From: Chloroflexota bacterium
Lineage (GTDB): Bacteria; Chloroflexota; Anaerolineae; Promineifilales; Promineifilaceae
NCBI GenBank assembly: GCA_017993775.1
Contig: JAGOMA010000002.1
Location: forward strand, 124,001 to 188,000
Length of the DNA stretch: 64,000 nt
Reading direction: 5' to 3'
Positions 56,434 through 64,000 of this stretch are shown here, piece after piece. The position numbers were made by a program, and so were the translations under genes. Within the stretch, counting starts at the first letter, position 1. The number at the start of each line of letters is the position of its first letter. Under the pieces are notes generated by a model, which made no database searches, was not told where the DNA came from, and saw nothing but the letters and a program-made list of their open reading frames with translations.

Positions 56434-57627
56434 ATGGGCCGTCGTACGATAGCTATCATAATTCTTGTAGTAGGCATTCTTCTGTTTGCCCTCGCCGTAT
56501 TCTTCTATCTCCGACAATCCGGTAGTTCGGCTGAAACGCCGCCGCCGGCATTAGGAGAAGTCGATACTACCGGTCAACCAGTTGCCACAACCGAACCGGG
56601 TACAGACGTCGGGGTAGACACCGGAATGTCTGAGCTTACGCCAGCGGGTGTTCAACTGGCCGAGTTGCCCTCGGATATGGTTGAAGTCGTCGTGTCTTTG
56701 CAGACCGTTCCTCGTGGTTGGCAGATGACAGCAGATGAACTAACAACCGACCTACGCTTCTCAACAGAGGTTGGCGGTGATGTCATTACCGACGTTAACG
56801 AAGCAATTGGGCTGTATGCTCGCTCCGATATTTATCAGGGCCAAACCTTAACCAAGGACGCTCTGGTAAGCGACATTCGCCTCGTCGCCTCCGACTCATA
56901 TGGTCCGTCAGCCCTCATACCACCTGGCTTTGTAGCTCAGGCTGTACCGATGGATCGGCTCGCCGGGGTTGCTTATGGGGTTAGCGAAGGGGACTATGTG
57001 GATATTCTGATCTCGTTTGTACTGCAAGAGATCGATCCTCAGTTCCAAACCCTTCTAGAAAACAGCATCACGTTTTATTTGCGCGATGAAGCAGGGAACC
57101 CGCTGTTGATCACGATAGATCCGTACGGCCGTTTCGAAGAATTGCCCACCGGTGAAGTCACCCATATCGCGCCATCAGAAGCCAATCGACGACCCATTCT
57201 CGTGTCGATGATCTTGCAAAACGCCAAGGTCATTCAAGTGGGCACATGGCAACCCGAGTTACCTATCTCAGCTTCCACACCCACGCCAGAACCTGTGGCT
57301 GAAGGCGCAGAGACTCCCACACCTCAGGTTGGCGAAATTCCTACCGCCACACCCACACCACCAGACACCTTGCTGCTGGCATTACTGCCCCAGCAACAAC
57401 TTCTCCTCAAATATGCCGTCGAATCTAATGCCAGCATCGATTTCGCTCTGCGCGGTATTAACGACGCCCAGCTATACACGATTGAAAACATCGACTTCAA
57501 CTACATCAAACAACGCTTCAATATCGATATTCCACCCAACTTTGAGTTCACGGCCGAATTCATAGACGTTACACCCACTCCGGTAATCGAAGAGCAGCCT
57601 ACACCGGAACCCGTACCGGCAGAGTAA
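56434..57627 (+). CDS. CpaB/RcpC-like SAF-domain protein (first of two)
   Basis: A 397-residue membrane-anchored protein. One transmembrane helix (IAIIILVVGILLFALAVFFY) follows the start. A SAF-like beta-clip region (residues about 80-165, VVVSLQTVPRGWQMTADEL, IYQGQTLTKDALV) precedes the RcpC/CpaB part (AVPMDRLAGVAYGVSEGDYVDILISF). Pro/Thr-rich segments follow. CpaB proteins help assemble Flp-type pili, but no other tad genes are near, so the pair is isolated or the system lies outside this window. ATG 56434 has AAGGG upstream. AT-rich like the propeller gene. Confidence 0.8.
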   Translation: MGRRTIAIIILVVGILLFALAVFFYLRQSGSSAETPPPALGEVDTTGQPVATTEPGTDVGVDTGMSELTPAGVQLAELPSDMVEVVVSLQTVPRGWQMTADELTTDLRFSTEVGGDVITDVNEAIGLYARSDIYQGQTLTKDALVSDIRLVASDSYGPSALIPPGFVAQAVPMDRLAGVAYGVSEGDYVDILISFVLQEIDPQFQTLLENSITFYLRDEAGNPLLITIDPYGRFEELPTGEVTHIAPSEANRRPILVSMILQNAKVIQVGTWQPELPISASTPTPEPVAEGAETPTPQVGEIPTATPTPPDTLLLALLPQQQLLLKYAVESNASIDFALRGINDAQLYTIENIDFNYIKQRFNIDIPPNFEFTAEFIDVTPTPVIEEQPTPEPVPAE

Positions 57628-57651
57628 CAGGGTCTAATTAGGATAGAAACC

Positions 57652-58842
57652 ATGCGTCTAAGAACATTCCTTCTCCTGTTCATAGTGATTGCACTCATAG
57701 CTGTTGTTGGTGTTCTTGCGTATGTTCGCTTTTTTGGCAATAACGCAGCCACTGCTACCCCTGGAGATACAACAGTCCAATCAGGCGAGCAATCGGACGC
57801 GGTTGCCAGCGAACCGGGTTTACCCCCACCAACAGCTACACCGGCGATTCTTTTTCTGGATGTCCTGGTTGCCGACCGGACTCTGCCCGTCGGCACCGTT
57901 ATTCGCCCTGAATTGCTGCGCACAGAAACCAGACCAGATTCAAACATTGCCTTGCAAGGAGGCTATGTTTTCACCAATGCAGAAGATTTGATTGGGCGCA
58001 TTGTAAAAACCGAGGTTGTTGCCGGACAGGCCATCTTAGCTCCAATGTTGGCAATTAATACAACCGATCTGGCAGCTATCGGGTCAGATCTGGCGCTTTA
58101 CGTGGATCAGGGCAATGTAGCCATCGCCTTTCCAATAAATCGGTATACTGGCGCCGCCTACGCCATGCGCCCCGGGGACAGCGTTGACGTTTTGATGTCG
58201 CTGCCCATTGTGGCTCTGGACCCTGAATACAACACGAAACTGCCTAACGTCACACAGCGCGTCGATGATCTGGCGCTGTCCGAGGGACGAGCTTTCCTTT
58301 TCCCAGAAGCGCTTGAAGGGCGGCTGGAGTTGATCGACCCCATAAACCTGGTTGGTGAAGTTAGCGGACCTCTCAGCGCGCAAGAAGGGTCAAAAAGTAC
58401 GCAGGTTTTGCGTCGGGCAACGCAATTGACAATTCAACAAGCGACGGTTTTATGGGTAGGAACGTGGCGCGATCCCCGTGAATTGGCCAAAGAAGCAGCC
58501 GCAGCTGCGGCCGCAGCCCAATTGGCAGCGACGACAGGTGATTTCCCTGTACCCACCCCAACCCCGATTCCTGAGCGTTTGGATGCAATTCCCGATGTGG
58601 TTATTTTGAGTATGCCCGCCCAAGATGCTTTGGCGCTGAAATGGTCATTAGAACAGGGCGTGGATATTTCTTTGGCCTTGCGCTCTCCTGGCGACACAAC
58701 TGTTTTTTCGACGGTAACTGTTTCGCTGCCACAATTGGTTGAACAGGGTGGGCTGCGGATTCCTGAGAAAAGCGAATTTGGCATTGAGCCATCGATGCGC
58801 GACCTGGAATTTCCTACGCTAGATGAACCCGAAACACCCTGA
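57652..58842 (+). CDS. CpaB/RcpC-like SAF-domain protein (second of two)
   Basis: A 396-residue paralogue of the gene before it, 24 bp downstream. One N-terminal transmembrane helix (FLLLFIVIALIAVVGVLAYV), a SAF-like region (LVADRTLPVGTVIRPELL, EVVAGQAILAPML), then the RcpC part (VAIAFPINRYTGAAYAMRPGDSVDVLMS). An Ala-rich stretch near residue 285 and Pro/Thr-rich spacers follow. Domain order matches the first copy; together they may form one periplasmic or envelope complex. Ends before a hairpin with a T-run. Confidence 0.8.
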   Translation: MRLRTFLLLFIVIALIAVVGVLAYVRFFGNNAATATPGDTTVQSGEQSDAVASEPGLPPPTATPAILFLDVLVADRTLPVGTVIRPELLRTETRPDSNIALQGGYVFTNAEDLIGRIVKTEVVAGQAILAPMLAINTTDLAAIGSDLALYVDQGNVAIAFPINRYTGAAYAMRPGDSVDVLMSLPIVALDPEYNTKLPNVTQRVDDLALSEGRAFLFPEALEGRLELIDPINLVGEVSGPLSAQEGSKSTQVLRRATQLTIQQATVLWVGTWRDPRELAKEAAAAAAAAQLAATTGDFPVPTPTPIPERLDAIPDVVILSMPAQDALALKWSLEQGVDISLALRSPGDTTVFSTVTVSLPQLVEQGGLRIPEKSEFGIEPSMRDLEFPTLDEPETP

Positions 58843-58877
58843 TTCCGTACCTTTGAGAAAAACATGGTATGATAAGT

Positions 58878-58906
58878 CCCCAGTCTATGCTGGGGCTTTT
58901 CTTTTT
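58878..58906 (+). terminator. Terminator of the cpaB-like pair
   Basis: A 6-bp stem CCCCAG against CTGGGG with a 6-base loop, followed by a T-rich run CTTTTCTTTTTC. It lies 36 bp after the second stop and 45 bp before the next start. Confidence 0.7.
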
Positions 58907-58950
58907 CAGGCAAGTGTGCGCACATGCGATGTGCATTTTTGGAGGCGATG

Positions 58951-59655
58951 GTGAGCCTTGAGCGATTAGAAAACTACGACCCCACAGATTATGAACGGCC
59001 GTCTGTAACCGTAGACGTGGTCATTTTTTCGCTCGTCGATAACGACCTGCAAGTGCTGCTGGTGAAACGCAAATATCCTCCGTTCGCCGGCATTTGGGCG
59101 CTCCCAGGCGGATTTGTCCATATGGATGAATCGCTGGAAAATGCAGCCATGCGCGAATTGGCCGAAGAAACAGGTGTAACCGATGTCTACACTGAACAAC
59201 TTTACACCTTCGGCGCGCCGCAACGAGACCCCCGCACGAGAGTGATCACCGTCGCTTACTTTGCCCTAGTGCCCCACCACGCCATCCAACATTATCCCGG
59301 CGATGATGCCGCCGAAACGGCCTGGCATTCTGTGTTTGCTTTGCCGCCTCTTGCTTTTGACCATGAAGAAATTTTAACGTATGCCTTGCAGCGGTTGCGC
59401 TACAAATTGGAATATACGGCCGTTGGCTTCGAACTCCTCCCCGATGTATTCACCCTCTCTGAATTGCAGCATGCCTATGAAATTATTTTAGGCGAACAGC
59501 TAGATAAACGGAACTTCCGGCGCAAAATTTTGTCGGCCGAGATTTTAGAGGAAACGGGTCGCAAAAAGAAAGAAGGGGAAGGCCGTCCGGCCATGTTATA
59601 TCGTTATCGCAAAGATGCTGTGGCTGAGGTTAAGAGCCGCCGTCTTTTCCCGTAA
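58951..59655 (+). CDS. NrtR-like NUDIX transcriptional regulator
   Basis: About 234 residues. The N-terminal NUDIX domain has an intact box, GGFVHMDE, seven residues, RELAEETG. The C-terminal about 85 residues form a winged helix (LSELQHAYEIILGEQLDKRNFRRKIL), the NrtR layout. NrtR proteins sense ADP-ribose and control NAD genes in many bacteria. The regulon here is unknown and no NAD gene is adjacent. The NUDIX part may be catalytically active. Start GTG at 58951 has GGAGG five bases upstream; the ATG at 58948 is two bases from it. Confidence 0.85.
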   Translation: MSLERLENYDPTDYERPSVTVDVVIFSLVDNDLQVLLVKRKYPPFAGIWALPGGFVHMDESLENAAMRELAEETGVTDVYTEQLYTFGAPQRDPRTRVITVAYFALVPHHAIQHYPGDDAAETAWHSVFALPPLAFDHEEILTYALQRLRYKLEYTAVGFELLPDVFTLSELQHAYEIILGEQLDKRNFRRKILSAEILEETGRKKKEGEGRPAMLYRYRKDAVAEVKSRRLFP

Positions 59656-59662
59656 TCGGGCG

Positions 59663-60313
59663 TCAAGTTACCCACAACGACTTCGTCAACTCCAAACCCA
59701 ACACCACTTCCTCGCGCCCAACACGCAAACGCATCGGTCCATTAAATGGCGCTCGGCCAATTAATTCAAAATCAGTCCCCGGCACAAGGTGCAGCGTCGC
59801 AAAATATTTCAGGCGCTCCGGCTCATGGGTGCGCACCCGGCTTATTTTCCCTTTATGGCCAACCGCCAAATTGATCATACAAAAATCATCAACCGGCGGT
59901 AGATGCCCATCCTCATCAGGGATAGGCTCTCCATGGGGGCAGCGTTGGGGAAAATTTGTCATTTCAGCCATACGCTGTGCCAGGGCATCATGCAACCCCT
60001 TGCTCAACTCGTCGGCATACTCGTGAACCTCGTCCCAGGCAAAACCCATCACCTGTACCAGAAACACCTCTAAAATTCGGTGACGGCGAATTTCTTCCAA
60101 AGCCGCCTGACGGCCTCGATCCGTTAATTCAACGCCTTGGTACGGCACGTGCTTGACATAACCTGCACTCTTGAGACGCTTCAACATTCGGGGAACGGCT
60201 GGCGGCGAGACGCCTAACCTTTCGGCCAGATTGGTCGTGCTAACAGTGGGGGAGTCTTCTTGCAAGCGGAAAATTTCAGCCAGATATTCACGCATTGCGG
60301 CGCTGGGGGTCAT
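59663..60313 (-). CDS. DtxR/MntR-family metal-dependent regulator
   Basis: A 216-residue regulator. The winged helix-turn-helix (residues 1-65, MREYLAEIFRLQ, VSTTNLAERLGVSPPAVPRML) is followed by a dimerisation and metal domain (HRILEVFLVQVMGFAWDEVHEYADELSKGL, with His, Glu and Cys ligands, CPHGEPIPDEDG). The C-terminal FeoA/SH3-like part ends ELTKSLWVT. By family it represses uptake genes with Mn2+ or Fe2+. Its target is not in the window. AGGAGC precedes the ATG at 60313. Confidence 0.88.
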   Translation of the reverse strand: MTPSAAMREYLAEIFRLQEDSPTVSTTNLAERLGVSPPAVPRMLKRLKSAGYVKHVPYQGVELTDRGRQAALEEIRRHRILEVFLVQVMGFAWDEVHEYADELSKGLHDALAQRMAEMTNFPQRCPHGEPIPDEDGHLPPVDDFCMINLAVGHKGKISRVRTHEPERLKYFATLHLVPGTDFELIGRAPFNGPMRLRVGREEVVLGLELTKSLWVT

Positions 60314-60388
60314 GGTTCACTGCTCCTTGAGCTTTGGAACATATTACCGCAATCTCCCCCATATGCCAATTGGCCGACTGGCTGAAAA

Positions 60389-62116
60389 TTAGGCTGCGTT
60401 AATGCCAGCAACCGCCTCTAATTCTTCAACCGCGGCTTCGATCAAGCTGACCAGATCGGTCAACATCGCAGTGTCGAATCGAAACTCAGCACCGGCAGCG
60501 GCAAACAGCTCCGGCAATGTCTTGGTACTGCCCAGCGCCAAAGCTTGACGATAGGCGGCGACTGCCTGGGCCTGATCTTGCTGCGCATTGCGCCATACTT
60601 GGAGCGCGCCAACCTGGGCCATGCCATATTCGACGTAATAAAAAGGCACGCCGAATATATGAAGTTTCCGATGCCACCCAGACATCTGGGCGTTTTCATA
60701 ACCGGTCCAATCAACGCCGGGCATGAATCGTTCCCACAAGTTATTCCAGGCAATGTCGCAGTTATCGGAAGATGCGGCCTCACGAGGATGGGTATATACC
60801 CAGTGTTGGAAAGCATCTACAACCGCCATATAGGGCAAAAAAGTGATGATGCCTTCTAAATGCTCGATGCGTGCGCGGGCAGCCTCAGCGGGAGTGTAGA
60901 AACCGCCAAAGTCATGCGTCAGGTAGGGGGCAGCCAAAAGTTCCATAGACATGGAGGCGACCTCGCAAAATTCCATTGGCGCGTCGGTTTGCCAGACGAG
61001 GGGTATATTGGCTGTTTCAAAGACGTGAAATGCGTGGCCGGCTTCATGCAAAAGCGTCTGAACATCATCATGGAGGCCGACACCGTTCATAAAGATGAAC
61101 GGCCGTTTCTGCATCGGCAGTGTCGCGCAATACCCCCCCAAAGCTTTGCCGGGTCGGGTTTGTAAATCTAACAGGTTTTCTTCAGCCATCACGGCAAAAT
61201 GCCGCCCCAAAGCTGCATCTACCTGGTTTAAAATGTTCAGCGATCCCTGGATCAATTCGTCTTGGCCCAGATAAGGCTTTAGGGGTGGTAGATCGTTGGT
61301 GTCTACCAGGGTGTCCCAAGGACTAAGCTGGGATAAGCCCAAACGCGCGCGCTTCTTTTCATAAATACGGAGAGCAGCAGGCACAACGGCCGTTTCTATT
61401 GCCTGATGGAATATCAGACAGTCGTCGGGGGTGTAATCGAAACGGCCGTACTCGCGAAAAACATACGCGCGATAATCCGGCACATCCGCATTTTCGGCCA
61501 CCTGCTGCCGCAGCGCCAGCATATTCGCGTACAACTCATTTAACGTTTCTCGCTGGCTCAACCATAAATCCATCGTCATATTCCAGGCGCGCTCCCGAAC
61601 CTGACGATCTTTATCCATTTGATACTGCCCTAACTGCGATAAATTATGTACTTCCCCGTTCCAATCGGTCTTCAACCCGCCGGTTGTTTTATCGTAGTCA
61701 TTGTCCAATTTAGCTAACTGCGTTTGCAGCGGCACGTTCTCATCACGGAATAAATCCGCCTCATTCCGCATTGCCCGCAAAACCAGCGCAAGATCTTCCC
61801 TGCCCTCTAAATCCAGGGCCAGCAGCCGCTGCTTCAATACCTGATGCGCAACCATCACCGGCGGCAGCACATTTTCTATAAAGTCTAAATATGCCTGTTC
61901 TTTTGCAACATCTGTGGTATCGATAGATTTCTGAATAGAGAGGGTCGCCATCACTTCCCCAATCAGACGCCGAAGGTCAGACCAATACAGCAACCATTCG
62001 TCGATATCGGTTGGGGTAATTTCAGCAGTTTGCAGAGCAGCAAAATAGGGAGCGAAGGTTTGCCAATCAGTAATAATGATGTCGTTTAGGGTTGTGGGGA
62101 GTAGTGGAAAATTCAT
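60389..62116 (-). CDS. M3-family oligoendopeptidase
   Basis: A 575-residue zinc metallopeptidase. The active site is LLHEAGHAFHVFE (HEAGH, about residues 356-360), with the second zinc ligand region EFCEVASMSMELL downstream. The fold and length match oligoendopeptidase F-type M3 enzymes, which cut peptides of about 5-20 residues in the cytoplasm. The ATG at 62116 with GGAGTG upstream is chosen; the reading frame further upstream runs into tRNA genes and is not coding. The strong promoter before tRNA-Phe may also feed this gene. Confidence 0.92.
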   Translation of the reverse strand: MNFPLLPTTLNDIIITDWQTFAPYFAALQTAEITPTDIDEWLLYWSDLRRLIGEVMATLSIQKSIDTTDVAKEQAYLDFIENVLPPVMVAHQVLKQRLLALDLEGREDLALVLRAMRNEADLFRDENVPLQTQLAKLDNDYDKTTGGLKTDWNGEVHNLSQLGQYQMDKDRQVRERAWNMTMDLWLSQRETLNELYANMLALRQQVAENADVPDYRAYVFREYGRFDYTPDDCLIFHQAIETAVVPAALRIYEKKRARLGLSQLSPWDTLVDTNDLPPLKPYLGQDELIQGSLNILNQVDAALGRHFAVMAEENLLDLQTRPGKALGGYCATLPMQKRPFIFMNGVGLHDDVQTLLHEAGHAFHVFETANIPLVWQTDAPMEFCEVASMSMELLAAPYLTHDFGGFYTPAEAARARIEHLEGIITFLPYMAVVDAFQHWVYTHPREAASSDNCDIAWNNLWERFMPGVDWTGYENAQMSGWHRKLHIFGVPFYYVEYGMAQVGALQVWRNAQQDQAQAVAAYRQALALGSTKTLPELFAAAGAEFRFDTAMLTDLVSLIEAAVEELEAVAGINAA

Positions 62117-62173
62117 GGGGAACACTCCAAAAAAAATGCCCTTGTGTAGACACAAGGGCTTAAGATTTTTCAG

Positions 62174-62244
<71 letters not shown>

Positions 62245-62283
62245 ATAAACAGATCCGGCAGGCTTGCGCCTGCCGAAAATTTG

Positions 62284-62355
<72 letters not shown>

Positions 62356-62380
62356 AATGCTTTCTGAATTAGGTAGCAGA

Positions 62381-62453
62381 TGCCAGGACCCAGACTCGAA
62401 CTGGGGACACCTTCATTTTCAGTGAAGTGCTCTACCGACTGAGCTATCCCGGC
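62381..62453 (-). tRNA. tRNA-Phe (anticodon GAA)
   Basis: 73 nt on the minus strand without an encoded CCA. Acceptor GCCGGGA pairs with TCCTGGC (one G-T), anticodon GAA in the loop ACTGAAAA. First gene of the run; its promoter lies 40 bp upstream. Confidence 0.95.
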
Positions 62454-62492
62454 AAGTATGTAACTTGTAGTAAAAGTACCAAAGCGAACGTG

Positions 62493-62521
62493 ATTCTATC
62501 CAAAGCGTCGTGGACTGTCAA
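62493..62521 (-). promoter_or_regulatory. Promoter of the tRNA-Phe-Gly-Cys run
   Basis: On the minus strand a perfect TTGACA, a 17-bp spacer, then TAGAAT, as for the tRNA-Glu promoter. The predicted transcript starts near 62486. Confidence 0.85.
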
Positions 62522-62562
62522 GTACTCGTGCGCATTTTTGCCAAAGGGAGTAAACTACTTTT

Positions 62563-62658
62563 GGGAGTGGTTGTGTCCCGGTGGGCGCCCCAGTCTTCAA
62601 AATTGGTGGCCGGTTGCGCGGAGCAAGCGGCGGTGGGTTCGACTCCCATCCATTCCCG
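62563..62658 (+). tRNA. selC: Selenocysteine tRNA (anticodon TCA)
   Basis: 96 nt on the plus strand. The 8-bp acceptor GGGAGTGG pairs with CCATTCCC, a 6-bp D stem is formed by GTGTCC and GGGCGC with wobbles, the anticodon loop CTTCAAA carries TCA, a long variable arm follows, and the T loop is TTCGACT; G73 is the discriminator and CCA is not encoded. These are the bacterial tRNA-Sec hallmarks (8-bp acceptor, long D stem, UCA). It points to UGA decoding as selenocysteine; selA, selB and selD are not in the window. Confidence 0.9.
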
Positions 62659-62752
62659 CCTCGTTAAATTGCAGCCTACATCCTCAAGTGTGTAAAGGGC
62701 TGATTCTCCCTATGATTCCCAATACCTTATTTTCTTATGAGGAAAAGTCAAA

Positions 62753-63541
62753 ATGACAGATGTATATCAGGTGGATGCGTTCACGGCCGTTCCCTTTTCC
62801 GGCAATCCCGCCGCCGTGTGTCTGTTAACAAACCCGGCCGAACAGGACTGGATGCAGCACGTAGCCAAAGAGATGAATTTGTCTGAGACGGCGTTTCTGG
62901 TTCCTGCGGCCGATGGGTATCAGCTGCGCTGGTTTACTCCGACGGTAGAGGTCGATTTGTGCGGCCATGCTACGCTGGCCAGCGCCCATGTTTTATGGGA
63001 AACCAAGCGTTTGCTGCCCGACCAGGAAGCGCGTTTTTTTACACGCAGCGGCTTGCTTACGGCCGTTCGCGCCAACGCCTGGATCACCCTTGATTTTCCC
63101 GCCAAACCCGAACAGCCCACCGCTGTACCGCCGGGACTGGTTGACGCGCTAGGCGTGGTCCCGGTTTATGTGGGCCGAAATGCGTTTGATTACATCGTGG
63201 AAGTGGCCTCGGAAACGGCCGTCCGCACCCTGCAACCAGATTTTGCCGCCTTGCGAACCCTGGGCGTCCGCGGGGTAATCGTGACCAGCCAGGCCGAAAC
63301 GACAGGCTTCGATTTTGTCTCGCGCTTTTTTGCGCCCGGTTCCGGGATCGACGAAGACCCGGTCACCGGCTCCGCCCACTGCTGTCTGGGGCCTTTCTGG
63401 GCCAAACGATTGGGATTAACCGAGTTTACGGCCTATCAGGCTTCGCCGCGCGGCGGCGTGGTGGGCGTGCAGTTGGTTGGCGACCGGGTTTTGCTGCGCG
63501 GGCAGGCAGTGACCGTTTTGCGCGGTCAATTGGCCGTCTAA
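62753..63541 (+). CDS. PhzF-family isomerase/epimerase-like protein
   Basis: A 262-residue protein of the PhzF family, related to diaminopimelate epimerase. Hallmarks are VDAFTAVPFSGNPAAVC, MNLSETAFL with the catalytic Glu, CGHATLASAHVLW, and GSGIDEDPVTGSAHC. The PhzF fold lacks the two cysteines of DAP epimerase and often acts on unknown metabolites. It is not part of a phenazine cluster here. ATG 62753 is preceded by GAGGAAAAG. It converges on the amylase-like gene with a two-way terminator between. Confidence 0.9.
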   Translation: MTDVYQVDAFTAVPFSGNPAAVCLLTNPAEQDWMQHVAKEMNLSETAFLVPAADGYQLRWFTPTVEVDLCGHATLASAHVLWETKRLLPDQEARFFTRSGLLTAVRANAWITLDFPAKPEQPTAVPPGLVDALGVVPVYVGRNAFDYIVEVASETAVRTLQPDFAALRTLGVRGVIVTSQAETTGFDFVSRFFAPGSGIDEDPVTGSAHCCLGPFWAKRLGLTEFTAYQASPRGGVVGVQLVGDRVLLRGQAVTVLRGQLAV

Positions 63542-63577
63542 AACAAGCGTCAGCGTACTCCAGAAATCTAGCAAATA

Positions 63578-63612
63578 TTGAGGGCTAGAGATTGCGCATC
63601 TCTAGCCCTCAA
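63578..63612. terminator. Two-way hairpin between convergent genes
   Basis: A perfect 15-bp stem TTGAGGGCTAGAGAT against ATCTCTAGCCCTCAA with a 5-base loop. No T-run, but it sits exactly between two convergent genes (63541 and 63619). Confidence 0.8.
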
Positions 63613-63618
63613 CTTGAT

Positions 63619-64000
63619 CTACAACAATAGCGAGGGCTGCCGGCAAGCATCCAGGCTAAGCTGGCCAGAATAACGCAAGATGACGGCCGTTTCCGGCACA
63701 ACCATCTCGCCATCTCGCACGTCTACACCCCGTTCGCTGAGCAAATCGATGTAATGGCCATCCGGCAGAGGGACCGGCATGACATCTTCGACGCCGCCGA
63801 CGTTGAATACGCCGTACAAACCCACCGAGCCGCTTTGCCAGACAGCGCTGATGGCGGGCACGGCCGTTACCAACTCAAACTGCCCCTCCACCTGCGCCTC
63901 GTCCTTTTTAAGCTGGCACAAACGAGTCAAAAAAGATTGCAGCGCGTAATCGCGCCAGATCACTTTATCCACGTCAAACAAGCTGGGCGTGTGAGTATTT
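63619..64000 (-). CDS. C-terminal part of a probable GH13 alpha-amylase-family enzyme (truncated)
   Basis: Open at the right edge, so only the last about 127 codons of a leftward gene are present. The visible segment, FDVDKVIWRDYALQSFLTRLCQLKKDE, followed by a beta-rich domain (GLYGVFNVGGVEDVMPVPLPDG, YIDLLSERGVDVRDGEMVVPETAVILRYSG), fits the end of the catalytic barrel and the C-terminal domain of GH13 amylase-type enzymes. The catalytic residues lie outside the window. It would fit with glgA and malQ, but the call is moderate. Confidence 0.6.
   Translation of the reverse strand, partial: NTHTPSLFDVDKVIWRDYALQSFLTRLCQLKKDEAQVEGQFELVTAVPAISAVWQSGSVGLYGVFNVGGVEDVMPVPLPDGHYIDLLSERGVDVRDGEMVVPETAVILRYSGQLSLDACRQPSLLL

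Noticed and set aside
62427..62756. Open frame covering the selenocysteine tRNA
   Set aside because: No coding features, and the DNA folds as a tRNA.

Overview
This 64-kb window looks like chromosomal DNA of a GC-rich (roughly 55-60 percent, by eye) bacterium, most likely a member of the Chloroflexota (Anaerolineae or relatives). This rests on gene content, not on a marker tree: two-subunit ferredoxin oxidoreductases, several F420-type oxidoreductases, a bacterial Elp3, a K+-independent membrane pyrophosphatase, paired CpaB-like proteins, and a secreted beta-propeller protein ending in a FLPL tail. No prophage, insertion sequence, CRISPR array or rRNA operon was seen.

Layout. 1-3 kb: end of a histidine kinase, a CoA-type NUDIX hydrolase and two tandem OmpR-type response regulators. 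3-6.6 kb: PPOX flavoprotein, two transporters and a hydrolase. 6.7-16 kb: hppA, rsgA, a lipoprotein, a second PPOX protein, elp3 behind a DUF4258/YgiT toxin-antitoxin pair, a NUDIX enzyme and an LLM-type oxidoreductase. 16-20 kb: tRNA-Glu, ftsZ with a small helix-turn-helix gene and a clear promoter/operator, then a MEMO-family gene with an FHA gene. 20-34 kb: an SLC12-like transporter with two coiled-coil membrane proteins, a methyltransferase, a di-haem peroxidase, an epimerase, pepA, a GCS2-type ligase, a TPR protein and YqhQ. 34-42 kb: an FbiB-like nitroreductase, then a GntR regulator heading two consecutive korAB-type operons. 42-49 kb: a sensor kinase, an FtsB/DivIC protein, an MFS transporter, glgA and malQ. 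49-56 kb: a KimA-like potassium importer overlapping a zinc-ribbon gene, a MrfA-like helicase carrying an HNH module, a beta-propeller protein and a decayed copy of the helicase start. 56-64 kb: two CpaB-like genes, an NrtR-like regulator, a DtxR-type regulator, an M3 peptidase, tRNA-Cys, -Gly and -Phe, a selenocysteine tRNA, a PhzF protein and the end of an amylase-like gene.

The most striking signal is not a gene. The palindrome ACGGCCGT occurs about 140 times by hand count, roughly once per 460 bp, where base composition predicts one or two. It lies in genes in all frames (giving Thr-Ala-Val, Asn/Asp-Gly-Arg or Arg-Pro), in intergenic DNA, in one terminator stem, and exactly at the edge of the helicase duplication. 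Other palindromic families are present: AGATTGG-type hairpins at gene ends, and an AGACCC-type element found once between genes and once in frame inside the helicase gene. A canonical 96-nt selenocysteine tRNA shows that the organism probably decodes UGA as selenocysteine.
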